From: GCA-2715965 sp047608975
GTDB lineage: Bacteria; Verrucomicrobiota; Verrucomicrobiia; Limisphaerales; JAYPXF01
Length of the DNA: 64,000 nt
NCBI GenBank assembly: GCA_047608975.1
Contig: JBLFYM010000010.1
Location: 1-64,000 of the forward strand
Direction of reading: 5' to 3'
Part shown: positions 24,562 to 33,029 of the stretch, one piece after another
Position numbering within the stretch: the stretch's first letter is position 1
Layout of the letters: the number at the start of each line of letters is the position of its first letter
Position numbers and translations under genes: made by a program
Notes under the pieces: model-generated
Database searches by the model: none
Told to the model about the DNA's origin: nothing
What the model saw: only the letters and a program-made list of their open reading frames with translations

Positions 24562-25812
24562 ATGGCCAAGCAGAAACAAAGAATCTACACCCGGTACAAA
24601 CCGGAAAAGGCGGGCTCGCCCAAGAAGCCCAGTCGCACCCCGTGGCTGGTCCTGCTCCTGTTGCTGGTGCTGAGCGGAATCGGCTGGGGTTATGTGGCGG
24701 GCAAGATTGTGCTGCCCGAGGCTATCCAGAATTTGGTTTCCAAACGCCCGGAAGCTCCGCCGACGGAGCCGGCCAAGCTTCCCCCGCTCACCACCCGCAA
24801 CTTCAGCACCGAACCGGTCCCGATCCCGATGATCCAAGCTCCCGCCGCGCCGGTGAAACCTGAGGTGCCGTCGTTGAAACCGATTGGAGCCTCCCCAACG
24901 TCTGCCAAGCCTCCCCTGCTCTCCCCGCTGATCACGCACGCCGGCAGCTTCGCGCCGCGCTCGGCCTGGAAAACCTTCGAGGTACAGATCGCATTGGCCC
25001 GGCGCGCCATTTCGCCCGGAATCCTGGATGGTCTCAGCGGACCGCAGACGGTCGCCGCACTGAAGGCCTTTCAGATTTCTGAGGGCTTGGAACCGTCCGG
25101 CACAGCCGACGCGATCACCAAATCCCGGCTGGTGTTGGCAGCTGAGCCGTACACGAGTTACATCATCACCCAGGAAGATCTCGGACGCGTCGGGCCCGTC
25201 GCCAAGACCTGGGTGGGCAAGGCGGCCCAGGAAGCCATGACGTATGAGGATGTGCTGGAACTCATCGCCGAAAAGAGTCACGCCTTTCACGGATTCATCA
25301 CCCGGCTCAATCCCGACGTGGACTGGAAGAAGATCCAACCGGGAACGCAGATCAAGTTGCCGCGCCTCAGCTATCCGGAGCCGACCGAAAAGGCGGCGTT
25401 CATCAGGATCTGGCTATCCGATCGCAACCTTCAGGCGTTTGGCGCGGCGACAAATCTGTTGGCCCACTTCCCCTGCAGCATCGCGGCCAAGGTGGAGAAA
25501 CGTCCGGAAGGGAAACTGAGAATCATCAACTTTGCCGCCAACCCGAACTATACCTTCGATCCGGCGATGTTCCCGGAATCACCTGAAGCCCGCACGCTGA
25601 AGGACAAGCTGACCATTCAACCGGGTCCGAACAATCCCGTGGGCACCGCCTGGATCGGCTTGGATCGGCCCGGGTATGGCATTCACGGAACGCCGAAGCC
25701 GGAAAAGATCGGTCGCACCGAATCTCATGGCTGCTTCCGCCTCGCGAACTGGGACGCCAGTCATCTTCTCAAGTTGGTCACCCGCGAAACCGTGGTGATC
25801 GTCGAACCCTGA
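24562..25812 (+). CDS. L,D-transpeptidase (YkuD) with LysM and peptidoglycan-binding domains
   Basis: The 416-residue protein has a cytosolic basic N-terminus, one membrane anchor (about 30-52), a Pro-rich linker, a PG_binding_1-type helical domain (about 135-195; GLSGPQTVAALKAFQISEGL), a LysM-like segment (about 225-270; MTYEDVLELIAEKSHAFHGF, then IQPGTQIKLP) and a C-terminal YkuD domain. The catalytic motif is intact: HG at 375-376 and SHGCFRL with nucleophile Cys 391. It would form 3-3 crosslinks or attach proteins to peptidoglycan in the periplasm. The start is ATG 24562, following the Vsr remnant by about 190 bases. Confidence 0.93.
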   Translation: MAKQKQRIYTRYKPEKAGSPKKPSRTPWLVLLLLLVLSGIGWGYVAGKIVLPEAIQNLVSKRPEAPPTEPAKLPPLTTRNFSTEPVPIPMIQAPAAPVKPEVPSLKPIGASPTSAKPPLLSPLITHAGSFAPRSAWKTFEVQIALARRAISPGILDGLSGPQTVAALKAFQISEGLEPSGTADAITKSRLVLAAEPYTSYIITQEDLGRVGPVAKTWVGKAAQEAMTYEDVLELIAEKSHAFHGFITRLNPDVDWKKIQPGTQIKLPRLSYPEPTEKAAFIRIWLSDRNLQAFGAATNLLAHFPCSIAAKVEKRPEGKLRIINFAANPNYTFDPAMFPESPEARTLKDKLTIQPGPNNPVGTAWIGLDRPGYGIHGTPKPEKIGRTESHGCFRLANWDASHLLKLVTRETVVIVEP

Positions 25813-25827
25813 AGCCCCGGCGCTTCG

Positions 25828-25856
25828 CCCCCAGTCCCGCCCCCGCCCCCGCCCCC
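25828..25856. repeat. C5-tract array (potential G-quadruplex on the minus strand)
   Basis: Runs of five C at 25828-25832, 25840-25844, 25846-25850 and 25852-25856, plus CCC at 25836-25838, place four G5 tracts on the minus strand. Such spacing can fold into a quadruplex. The array lies 16 bases after the L,D-transpeptidase stop, where it could affect transcript ends. This is a composition-based inference. Confidence 0.5.
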
Positions 25857-25960
25857 GCCGCCGATCCCAACGATATTGCACAAATCGCAAACCGCATTGA
25901 TTCAGCCGGACGGCCTCAGCGTCGTTCCAGGTGTTCAATCGGGATCCCCCGATCCACCGC

Positions 25961-26509
25961 ATGGTTTCCAAATTCGTTTTCAACTTCAAAAGCCACGACA
26001 ACCGTCGCGATCTGCCCGGCAAGATCCTGATCGTGCAACGGAGTGAGGAAACGCTGGAAATCGTGCTCATCCGCCTCTTCGCCTATCTCATCTTCTATCG
26101 TGACCGGTTGCAGATGGAGGTGGATCTGCATGACGATTACATCCGCTTCGTGCCGGATATCGTGCAACTCGATTACCAACTGCAACCCGCGCTCTGGATC
26201 GAGTGCGCCGACTGCACTCCGACCAAACTGAACAAGCTCGCGGTCAAGGCCCATGAAGCCGAGATCTGGGCGGTGAAGAAATCGGAAACCGAGATCGAGG
26301 AACTTCGGGCGAAGATGACCCGGGCCAAATGCCGGACGGATCGTTACGGGCTATTGTCCCTGGATGAGGAAATCTTCGAGGATATCAGCCGCGCCACCCA
26401 GGCCCGCAATGATGTCTCGTTATACCTCTGCGACATCGAGGACGGGATGCTGCAGTTCGACTACAACGGCATCTGGTACGACATGACTTTCCGCACCTCG
26501 AGGTTTTGA
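25961..26509 (+). CDS. yaeQ: YaeQ-family protein
   Basis: The 182-residue product (MVSKFVFNFKSHDNRRDLPG) follows E. coli YaeQ segment by segment. QRSEETLEIVLIRLFAYLIF corresponds to the conserved HPSET helix, PALWIECADCTPTKLNKLAV to the IDLWIELG segment, and LLSLDEEIFEDISRA to the C-terminal sheet region. YaeQ has a PD-(D/E)XK-like fold of uncertain function. ATG 25961 is chosen over the upstream GTG 25931. The stop TGA shares its last base with the ATG of the next gene, so the two are coupled. The alignment is by eye. Confidence 0.7.
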   Translation: MVSKFVFNFKSHDNRRDLPGKILIVQRSEETLEIVLIRLFAYLIFYRDRLQMEVDLHDDYIRFVPDIVQLDYQLQPALWIECADCTPTKLNKLAVKAHEAEIWAVKKSETEIEELRAKMTRAKCRTDRYGLLSLDEEIFEDISRATQARNDVSLYLCDIEDGMLQFDYNGIWYDMTFRTSRF

Positions 26510-27987
26510 TGACTCGCCCCTCGATCGAGTTTGCAGACGTCGATGTGAACATTGACGGAACAGGCATCCTGCAGGGGATCAATTGGTCACTCCGTCCGGG
26601 AGAGCACTGGGTGGTCACCGGACCCAACGGCTGCGGCAAGACCTCCTTTCTCAAACTCATCCGCGGCGAACTCGCACCGGCACCCGATCGCGGCCGTCGG
26701 ATCTACCGTTGGAACGGCAAGGAATCACAGAGCCCGGTCTGTGCCCGCAAAGAGATTGCGATCGTTTCCCCCGAGCAACAGCAACGCTACCTCCGCATCG
26801 AGTGGAGCCGTCCGGCGCTGGACGTCGTGCTCACCGGATTCCACGGCACGGACTACCTCTACGAAGACGTGACCCGCAAAGAGCAGGCCACTGCCCGGGC
26901 GCTGGCAAAACGTCTCGGCATCGCCGAACTTCTGAAGCGCGATGTGCAGACCCTTTCCCAGGGCGAACTGCGCAAGATACTCGTTGCCCGCGCCCTCGTG
27001 GGCCGACCCAAGATACTTCTGCTCGATGAAGTTTGTGACGGCCTCGACATGCGCACGCGCGGATTGCTGCTCGATTGGGTGGAACAGATTGCCCGCTGCG
27101 AAACCCAGGTCATCACCGCCACCCATCGCGAGGACGAATATTTCCCCGCCCTCACCCATCAGCTTGATCTGGACGCCGGGAGACCGGTTCGCACCCGCGA
27201 ACTTCGGGTCTGCAAATCTTCCCCCAGGAAGAAATCCAAACCGGTCGACTTCCGAAAACTGATTACCAACAAACCGGTCAAAGAACCGGACGCACCATTC
27301 CACTTCCACTTCCGCCTCACCGACGCAGAAGTGTATCTCGACCGCAAGCCGACCTTGACGGGACTCAACTGGGAAATGCGACGCGGTCAGAACTGGGCAA
27401 TCCTCGGACACAACGGTGCCGGCAAAAGCACCCTGCTGAAACTGCTCCAAGGCGAGGTCCACCCGGCGATCGGGGGAACCATCGAACGCTTCAACGAGGA
27501 ACGCCGACATACCCTGTGGGAAATCCGCCAACGAATCGGCTTCGTCTCGATGGATTTTCAGATGCGTTTCCAGGAGGAGATCACCGGCGCGGATGCCGTG
27601 GCGACCGGCTTTTTTGGCGGCCATGTCCTCTGCGACAAACTGAACCGCAAACAGAAGCGCAAGGTGGATCAGCTCATCGAGCTGTTTGAGCTCCAGGAAT
27701 TTGCCCGCCGCTCCGTGCCCTCGATTTCGTACGGCCAGATGCGCCGCATCCTCATCGCCCGCGCCCTGGTTCACGAACCCGAAGTCCTGATCCTGGACGA
27801 ACCTTTCGACGGTTTGGAAACCGGAATTCGTACCCGCCTCGATCGCCAGCTCGAGAACATCTGCCAACTGAACACCAACCTCCTCATGGTCACCCATCAT
27901 CCCGAGGATCTTCCCGACTGCATGACTCATGGGCTGCTGTTGGAAGGCGGCTCAGTCGTGGCGCTGGGGCGATTGGGGAAAAAGTAA
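26509..27987 (+). CDS. Double ABC ATPase, ModF-like
   Basis: The 492-residue protein has two fused ABC ATPase domains and no membrane segment. Domain 1 (about 5-225) has GPNGCGKTS, the signature LSQGELRKI and Walker B ILLLDE. Domain 2 (about 265-490) has GHNGAGKST, ISYGQMRRI and LILDEPFDGLE. The arrangement and the THREDE/THHPED switch segments resemble ModF, a soluble molybdate-linked ATPase. No mod permease or molybdate genes are adjacent, so the substrate link is unproven; a translation-factor role is less likely because the ABCF linker is missing. Coupled to the YaeQ-like gene. Confidence 0.85.
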   Translation: MTRPSIEFADVDVNIDGTGILQGINWSLRPGEHWVVTGPNGCGKTSFLKLIRGELAPAPDRGRRIYRWNGKESQSPVCARKEIAIVSPEQQQRYLRIEWSRPALDVVLTGFHGTDYLYEDVTRKEQATARALAKRLGIAELLKRDVQTLSQGELRKILVARALVGRPKILLLDEVCDGLDMRTRGLLLDWVEQIARCETQVITATHREDEYFPALTHQLDLDAGRPVRTRELRVCKSSPRKKSKPVDFRKLITNKPVKEPDAPFHFHFRLTDAEVYLDRKPTLTGLNWEMRRGQNWAILGHNGAGKSTLLKLLQGEVHPAIGGTIERFNEERRHTLWEIRQRIGFVSMDFQMRFQEEITGADAVATGFFGGHVLCDKLNRKQKRKVDQLIELFELQEFARRSVPSISYGQMRRILIARALVHEPEVLILDEPFDGLETGIRTRLDRQLENICQLNTNLLMVTHHPEDLPDCMTHGLLLEGGSVVALGRLGKK

Positions 27988-28164
27988 CGCGGCCGAGTCG
28001 CCATCGAAGCCGGGGGAGGAAATGTTGCAGAACCTCAATGGACCGCAAAGAGCGATAGCGATCAATTCCAACTGGCGTTTCACAGGTTGAACACGAATTC
28101 AATCCTCAGACTTGGCATTTCTCCGCCATCTCACGATGCTCTGTCGCGCGTGACAAAACCGACC

Positions 28165-31100
28165 ATGCAACCCGGACCCGGAGAGCGTTTCGTGCGCTTT
28201 GTTGGGGATTTCATTGAATTTTCATTGAGCTCGCCCGCAGCCGCTTCATGGCGCGACCAGAAGTGGGAGGCGCGGCTGCGGACCAATCTCGGCCGCGCCG
28301 AGACGCAACGTCGCGAGATCGTGGAAGCGAACTTCGAAAAGGTCTCACTGGCGGGAGCCTCGTGGCGCGACATACCGATGCGCTGGGAAGACGGACGGTG
28401 GGTGATAAGCCTGCCGCTCACCGAGGTCGGCTACTTCAGCGCCAAGCCCTACGTCGTCGACCCGGAAGGCCACCAGCATTGGCCGGATGGAGATGACATT
28501 GGGATCTCGATCCACCCGGAGGATTACCGCACCGGCAACACCGTCTACTGCGCTTTCACCCGGATGTTCGGTCCCGGCAAGACCTTGGCGAAAACGATCA
28601 ACGAAGAGGAAGAGGCCCGTTTCCAGGAGCTGGAAAAGCGGGGCCTCACGGTGATTCCCCAATCGGGAACCCTGCGTGATCTCAAGGCGGAACTGCCTTT
28701 CATCATCAACGACCTCGGCTGCCGGATCGTACATCTGCTGCCCGTGAATCCGACCCCGACCACGATGGCGAAGATGGGTCGCTTCGGAAGTCCTTACGCG
28801 GCCCAGAACCTGGCCGGCATCGATCCGGCGTTGGTCGACTTCGATGAAAAATCCACCGGCGTGGAACAGTTCTGCGAGCTCACCTACGAAGCGCATCATC
28901 TGGGCGGAAAGATCTTTCTGGATCTGGTGATCAATCACACCGGCTGGGGATCCGATATTTTCGAGGATCATCCGGAATGGTTTATTCGCGAAGCTGACGG
29001 CCAGTTTGAAAGCCCCGGTGCATGGGGCGTGAAGTGGGGCGATCTCGTGGAACTCGCCCACAAACATGCCGACCTTTGGGATTACCTTTCCGAAGTGTTT
29101 CTCACGTGGTGCCGACGCGGTGTGGATGGCTTTCGCTGTGATGCCGGCTACAAGGTACCGGCGCCCGCATGGCAACACATCATCGCGCGTGTTCGCCAGG
29201 AATTCCCCGCTGCGCTCTTTCTGCTCGAAGGTCTCGGCGGCGGTTGGGTCGATACCGAAACGCTGCTCACCGAGGGCGGCATGCAGTGGGCCTACTCGGA
29301 GCTGTTTCAGGAATTCAAGGGACCGAATGTCGCCGGGTATCTCGAGCACTCCTACAAGCAGTCCGATCGCGTGGGCCTGCTCGTTCACTACAGCGAGACT
29401 CACGACAATGACCGCCTGTCCGAGCGCGGGAAGGATTGGTCACTGTTACGCAATCGCCTCTGCGGATTGACCAGTCCGAATGGCGGCTTCGGTTTTACCT
29501 GTGGGGTCGAATGGCTCGCCCCCGAAAAGATCAAGGTTCACGCCGCGCGCGGATTGAACTGGGGAGCGAAGGAAAACATTGTCACCGAGCTCAAGCAGTT
29601 GAACGACCTGATCTCGGATCATCCCGCATTCTTTGACGGCGCGAAGATCAGCCGACTCAGCGAATCCGATTCAGTGGTGTACGCGATTCGGCGCGACTCG
29701 GCTGCCGGTGCCGACACTGTCCTCGTGTTGGCGAATACCGATACGAAAAAGGTACAGACTGTCTCTCTAAACGCAGCCGACCTGAAGGAACTGGGTGCGA
29801 CTCCGGTTGAGCTGCTCGGACAGGAACTCCCACAAATCCAACGTGCGGCGAAGACCATCACCTTCCAACTTGCGGCCTCCGCCTGCCATTGCCTGGGTGC
29901 GGCGGCCGAACCCACCGGCGTATCTGGAGATCAGTATCGCAATCAACGTCTGCTCGCCTCCCGAGCACTGGGCGCTTTGACTTCAGTGCAACGTCCACGA
30001 AACGTGGGCAGCTGTGACTGGCAGGAACTGAGTGAGCTGGTCTCGGAAAATCCGGCGGCATTTCTGGCGGCGGCATCGGCACTGGCACCGGAAGTATATC
30101 ACGGTGAACTCATCGCTGACCTCAAGGCGCTGACTGCCACCGCATTTCCAAACGTGATCGATTGGGCGCTGCCGGATCGCAAACGGATCACCGTCGTGCC
30201 GGACAATCATTGGTTGTTGATTGACGACAGAGTTGCATTTCGCGGCACGCTGACGATTGAAGGACAGGAATTTCCATCGCGCGTGGAATCAGTCCAACTG
30301 GGTGACCGGCACCTCGCCTGGTTCCCGCCCATCCGAGGGATCACGGCAAAAGCCACCCTCGCGCTGGAGCGTTACACCGAAATCGATCCACAGATCAGCG
30401 CCGGGCTTCTGTTTCAGTCAGATGAGCCCGGGCTCGGAATCTCCGACCAACTGCCGGCGCGTGACGACATCGTGCTGCTCACCAACGGTTGCGGTGCGAT
30501 GTCTCGTATCTGCGTGGATCTCGGTCGCGTGAAATCAAAGTACGATTGTGTGCTCGGGGCAAACCTTGACGCTGCACTTCCGGTCGATCGGCACATCTTC
30601 GTGAAACGCCTGCGCCTCTGGGTGGATGCCGACGGATTCATCACGCCGCTGGACTACGACAACCTGGTTGAACTAAACGCCGGTACTGCGGCGCGCTGGA
30701 AGTTCGTGGCGAGCGCGGGGGATGGACGTAGTGTTGAGATCCACCTGATCGCCACCATGGTGCCCGAAGAAAACACCGTGCTCCTGCGCTTTGAACGGCC
30801 GGAAGGTCCGCCGCGGTTCGGCCGGGAACTGCCCGCGGATTGCAAGGTGCGGCTGACCGCCCGGTTCGACATTGAGGATCGGAGTTTTCATTGGGAGACC
30901 AAACGCAACGGCGGTTCGGAAGCACACTTCAATTCGCATTGCGGTGCCCTGCCGGATGACGCGGGTTTCAGTTTTCAGCCCGCAGGAAGAACTCTCGAAC
31001 TGAGCACCGCCCATGGCCGCTACCATCCGGCACCCGAGTGGTCGGAGAATCTGCCGCATGCGATCGAGGCGACGCGTGGCATGACCGCCAGCGGCGACGG

Positions 31101-32436
31101 ATTCAGTCCCGGCTGGTTCGAGCTGCCACTGGCTCCGGGTGGCCATTCCGAGATCACTATCTCCGCCGATCGAAGTGGGCCGTTCGAGGTCGACGAAGCC
31201 TTGTGGAACTCGGCAACGCCTCCCTCTGAGGATGCCTTTGCGGATTCACTGATCGCTGCTTCGAAGAGCTTTCTGGTCCGGCGTGATGACGGCAAAACCG
31301 TAATTGCGGGTTACCCCTGGTTTCTCGATTGGGGTCGGGACACACTGATTTGCGCGCGGGGGCTTCTGGCGGCGGGACTGATTGATGAAGTGCGGGATAT
31401 TCTCATCGTCTTCGCACGATTTGAAGAGAAGGGAACTTTGCCGAATACCATTCACGGAGCGAATGCGAGCAACCGCGACACCTCAGATGCGCCACTTTGG
31501 TTTGGCGTCGTGTGCGAGGATCTCGCCGCCATCATCGGCGACGAAGTGTACGCGCTGAAGATTGACGACGCGGGACGCACGATTGCGGAGGTACTGCAAA
31601 GCATCGGCGAAAATCACCTGCGCGGAACCCCCAACAAGATCCACGTTGATCACGAATCAGGGTTGGTCTGGAGCCCGAGCCACTTCACCTGGATGGATAC
31701 CAACTTCCCGGCGGGAACCCCGCGCGAAGGGTATCCGGTGGAGATTCAGGCTTTGTGGATCCGACTGCTTCGACAGCTCGGAAAGCTGGGCGGCGAATCC
31801 CACGGCATCGCCTGGAATGAACATGCCGATCGGGCATACGCCTCGTTCAACAAACTTTTCTGGTTGGAAGAGCAGGGCTGGTTTGCGGACCTCCTGATTG
31901 CCGGCGAACATCAGCCGGCTTCCGAAGCCATCCCGGATCAGGCCCTACGCTCGAATTGTCTGAAGGCGATCAGTCTGGGTCTGGTCCGTGGTGAACAGGC
32001 CCGGCGAACCGTCACCGCCGCTCGCCGCCACCTGGTGATTCCCGGAGCCATCCGCTCGCTCGCGCCTTTGCCAGTCACCCCGCCATTGCCGGTGAAGAAG
32101 GACGGGCAACTTCTGAACAACCCCGATGAACCTTACTGGGGAACGTATGAAGGCGACGAGGATACCCGTCGTAAACCCGCCTACCACAACGGCACGGCCT
32201 GGACCTGGCCGTTTCCGGTTTTCTGTGAGGCACTGCTCGAAGCCTGGGAACATTCACCGGCGGCGATCCGCGCGGCGAAATCCTATCTGGCGAGTATGGA
32301 GCACATTCTTCGCGATGGCTGCGTTGGTCAGATTCCCGAGGTGCTGGACGGCGATGCACCGCACACGCAACGCGGTTGCGACGCCCAGGCCTGGGGGGCG
32401 ACGGAAGCGATCCGGGTGTGGCGGATTTTGAAGTAG
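28165..32436 (+). CDS. Bifunctional glycogen debranching enzyme (GH13 + amylo-alpha-1,6-glucosidase)
   Basis: From ATG 28165 the protein has 1423 residues; the frame is open to TTG 28087. An N-terminal beta-domain (about 1-130) precedes a GH13 barrel with every catalytic region: DLVINHTG (about 253), FRCDAGY (nucleophile Asp 326), LLEGLGG (Glu 355) and ETHDND (Asp 414/416). The C-terminal half (about 1000-1420) is the GDE/amylo-1,6-glucosidase toroid with WFLDWGRDTLICARGLL, NTIHGANASNRDTSDAP and RRKPAYHNGTAWTWPFPVF. It would transfer the maltosyl stub and hydrolyse the branch, as in eukaryotic GDE. No glg genes adjoin it; a GH57 branching-enzyme-like gene lies 19 kb away. Confidence 0.9.
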   Translation: MQPGPGERFVRFVGDFIEFSLSSPAAASWRDQKWEARLRTNLGRAETQRREIVEANFEKVSLAGASWRDIPMRWEDGRWVISLPLTEVGYFSAKPYVVDPEGHQHWPDGDDIGISIHPEDYRTGNTVYCAFTRMFGPGKTLAKTINEEEEARFQELEKRGLTVIPQSGTLRDLKAELPFIINDLGCRIVHLLPVNPTPTTMAKMGRFGSPYAAQNLAGIDPALVDFDEKSTGVEQFCELTYEAHHLGGKIFLDLVINHTGWGSDIFEDHPEWFIREADGQFESPGAWGVKWGDLVELAHKHADLWDYLSEVFLTWCRRGVDGFRCDAGYKVPAPAWQHIIARVRQEFPAALFLLEGLGGGWVDTETLLTEGGMQWAYSELFQEFKGPNVAGYLEHSYKQSDRVGLLVHYSETHDNDRLSERGKDWSLLRNRLCGLTSPNGGFGFTCGVEWLAPEKIKVHAARGLNWGAKENIVTELKQLNDLISDHPAFFDGAKISRLSESDSVVYAIRRDSAAGADTVLVLANTDTKKVQTVSLNAADLKELGATPVELLGQELPQIQRAAKTITFQLAASACHCLGAAAEPTGVSGDQYRNQRLLASRALGALTSVQRPRNVGSCDWQELSELVSENPAAFLAAASALAPEVYHGELIADLKALTATAFPNVIDWALPDRKRITVVPDNHWLLIDDRVAFRGTLTIEGQEFPSRVESVQLGDRHLAWFPPIRGITAKATLALERYTEIDPQISAGLLFQSDEPGLGISDQLPARDDIVLLTNGCGAMSRICVDLGRVKSKYDCVLGANLDAALPVDRHIFVKRLRLWVDADGFITPLDYDNLVELNAGTAARWKFVASAGDGRSVEIHLIATMVPEENTVLLRFERPEGPPRFGRELPADCKVRLTARFDIEDRSFHWETKRNGGSEAHFNSHCGALPDDAGFSFQPAGRTLELSTAHGRYHPAPEWSENLPHAIEATRGMTASGDGFSPGWFELPLAPGGHSEITISADRSGPFEVDEALWNSATPPSEDAFADSLIAASKSFLVRRDDGKTVIAGYPWFLDWGRDTLICARGLLAAGLIDEVRDILIVFARFEEKGTLPNTIHGANASNRDTSDAPLWFGVVCEDLAAIIGDEVYALKIDDAGRTIAEVLQSIGENHLRGTPNKIHVDHESGLVWSPSHFTWMDTNFPAGTPREGYPVEIQALWIRLLRQLGKLGGESHGIAWNEHADRAYASFNKLFWLEEQGWFADLLIAGEHQPASEAIPDQALRSNCLKAISLGLVRGEQARRTVTAARRHLVIPGAIRSLAPLPVTPPLPVKKDGQLLNNPDEPYWGTYEGDEDTRRKPAYHNGTAWTWPFPVFCEALLEAWEHSPAAIRAAKSYLASMEHILRDGCVGQIPEVLDGDAPHTQRGCDAQAWGATEAIRVWRILK

Positions 32437-32458
32437 AAAGTGGACGGCGACGAACCGC

Positions 32459-32962
32459 TCAGGGACCGGCACGGCGACTCATCAGGTCGGCAACCCGGGC
32501 GGTGTCACTGGCATCATGACACTGCCAGTGCTTGGTGACGACCTGCACGATCTCAAGCGGACGGTCGAGATGCGCGTGCCGAAGAATCACGCTCATTTGA
32601 TCAGAGCCGACCAACGCGATGATCCGTCGTCCGGGAACCTTGATTTTCCAAACCAAATCCGTCAGCCCGGCGAGCGACTCGGAATCGAGGGTCTCAAAAT
32701 GGGTCAGATCGAGAACACACCCCCCCGTGGGGCCGCCTTTGCGCCAGTGATCAATAATCTCCCCGGCAATCTGTTTCGAACTCTCTGGAAGCAGCGGCGG
32801 CGTGAACGACACCACCAGCTTTTCACCGGCCTGTTCGATCTGATGGCCGGGTGAAGAATGCAATTTCTTGGTGCTCCGTCCTCCACTTCCGGGCGGCGGT
32901 TTGCTGCGGGTCTGCCTGGGGAGCTTCGGGGAAGGCGTTTCGTCTGATGTGATCGCTGCCAT
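32459..32962 (-). CDS. STAS-domain protein (anti-anti-sigma-like)
   Basis: The 167-residue protein has a disordered, Pro/Lys/Ser-rich N-terminus (about 1-50) and a C-terminal STAS-like domain: LVVSFTPPLLPESSKQIAGE, GGCVLDLTHFETLDSESLAG, RIIALVGSDQMSVILRHAHL. The position of the usual phospho-Ser is the SES segment after LDLTHFETLD, so phosphoregulation is possible. ATG 32962 is preceded by AGGG on the transcript. It is the last gene of a four-gene minus-strand signalling set, 67 bases after the hybrid kinase. No partner anti-sigma kinase of the RsbW type is present in the window. Confidence 0.75.
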   Translation of the reverse strand: MAAITSDETPSPKLPRQTRSKPPPGSGGRSTKKLHSSPGHQIEQAGEKLVVSFTPPLLPESSKQIAGEIIDHWRKGGPTGGCVLDLTHFETLDSESLAGLTDLVWKIKVPGRRIIALVGSDQMSVILRHAHLDRPLEIVQVVTKHWQCHDASDTARVADLMSRRAGP

Positions 32963-33029
32963 AAGATTACCCTGACTCCGGTGAGTCTTTGCGTTTTCCC
33001 GGCCGGAAGTGCCGGTGGAAATATTGATC

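Noticed and set aside
26725..27930. Open frame of about 400 codons opposite the double ATPase gene
   Set aside because: The sense strand carries all ABC motifs. The antisense product is low-complexity and unlike any family.
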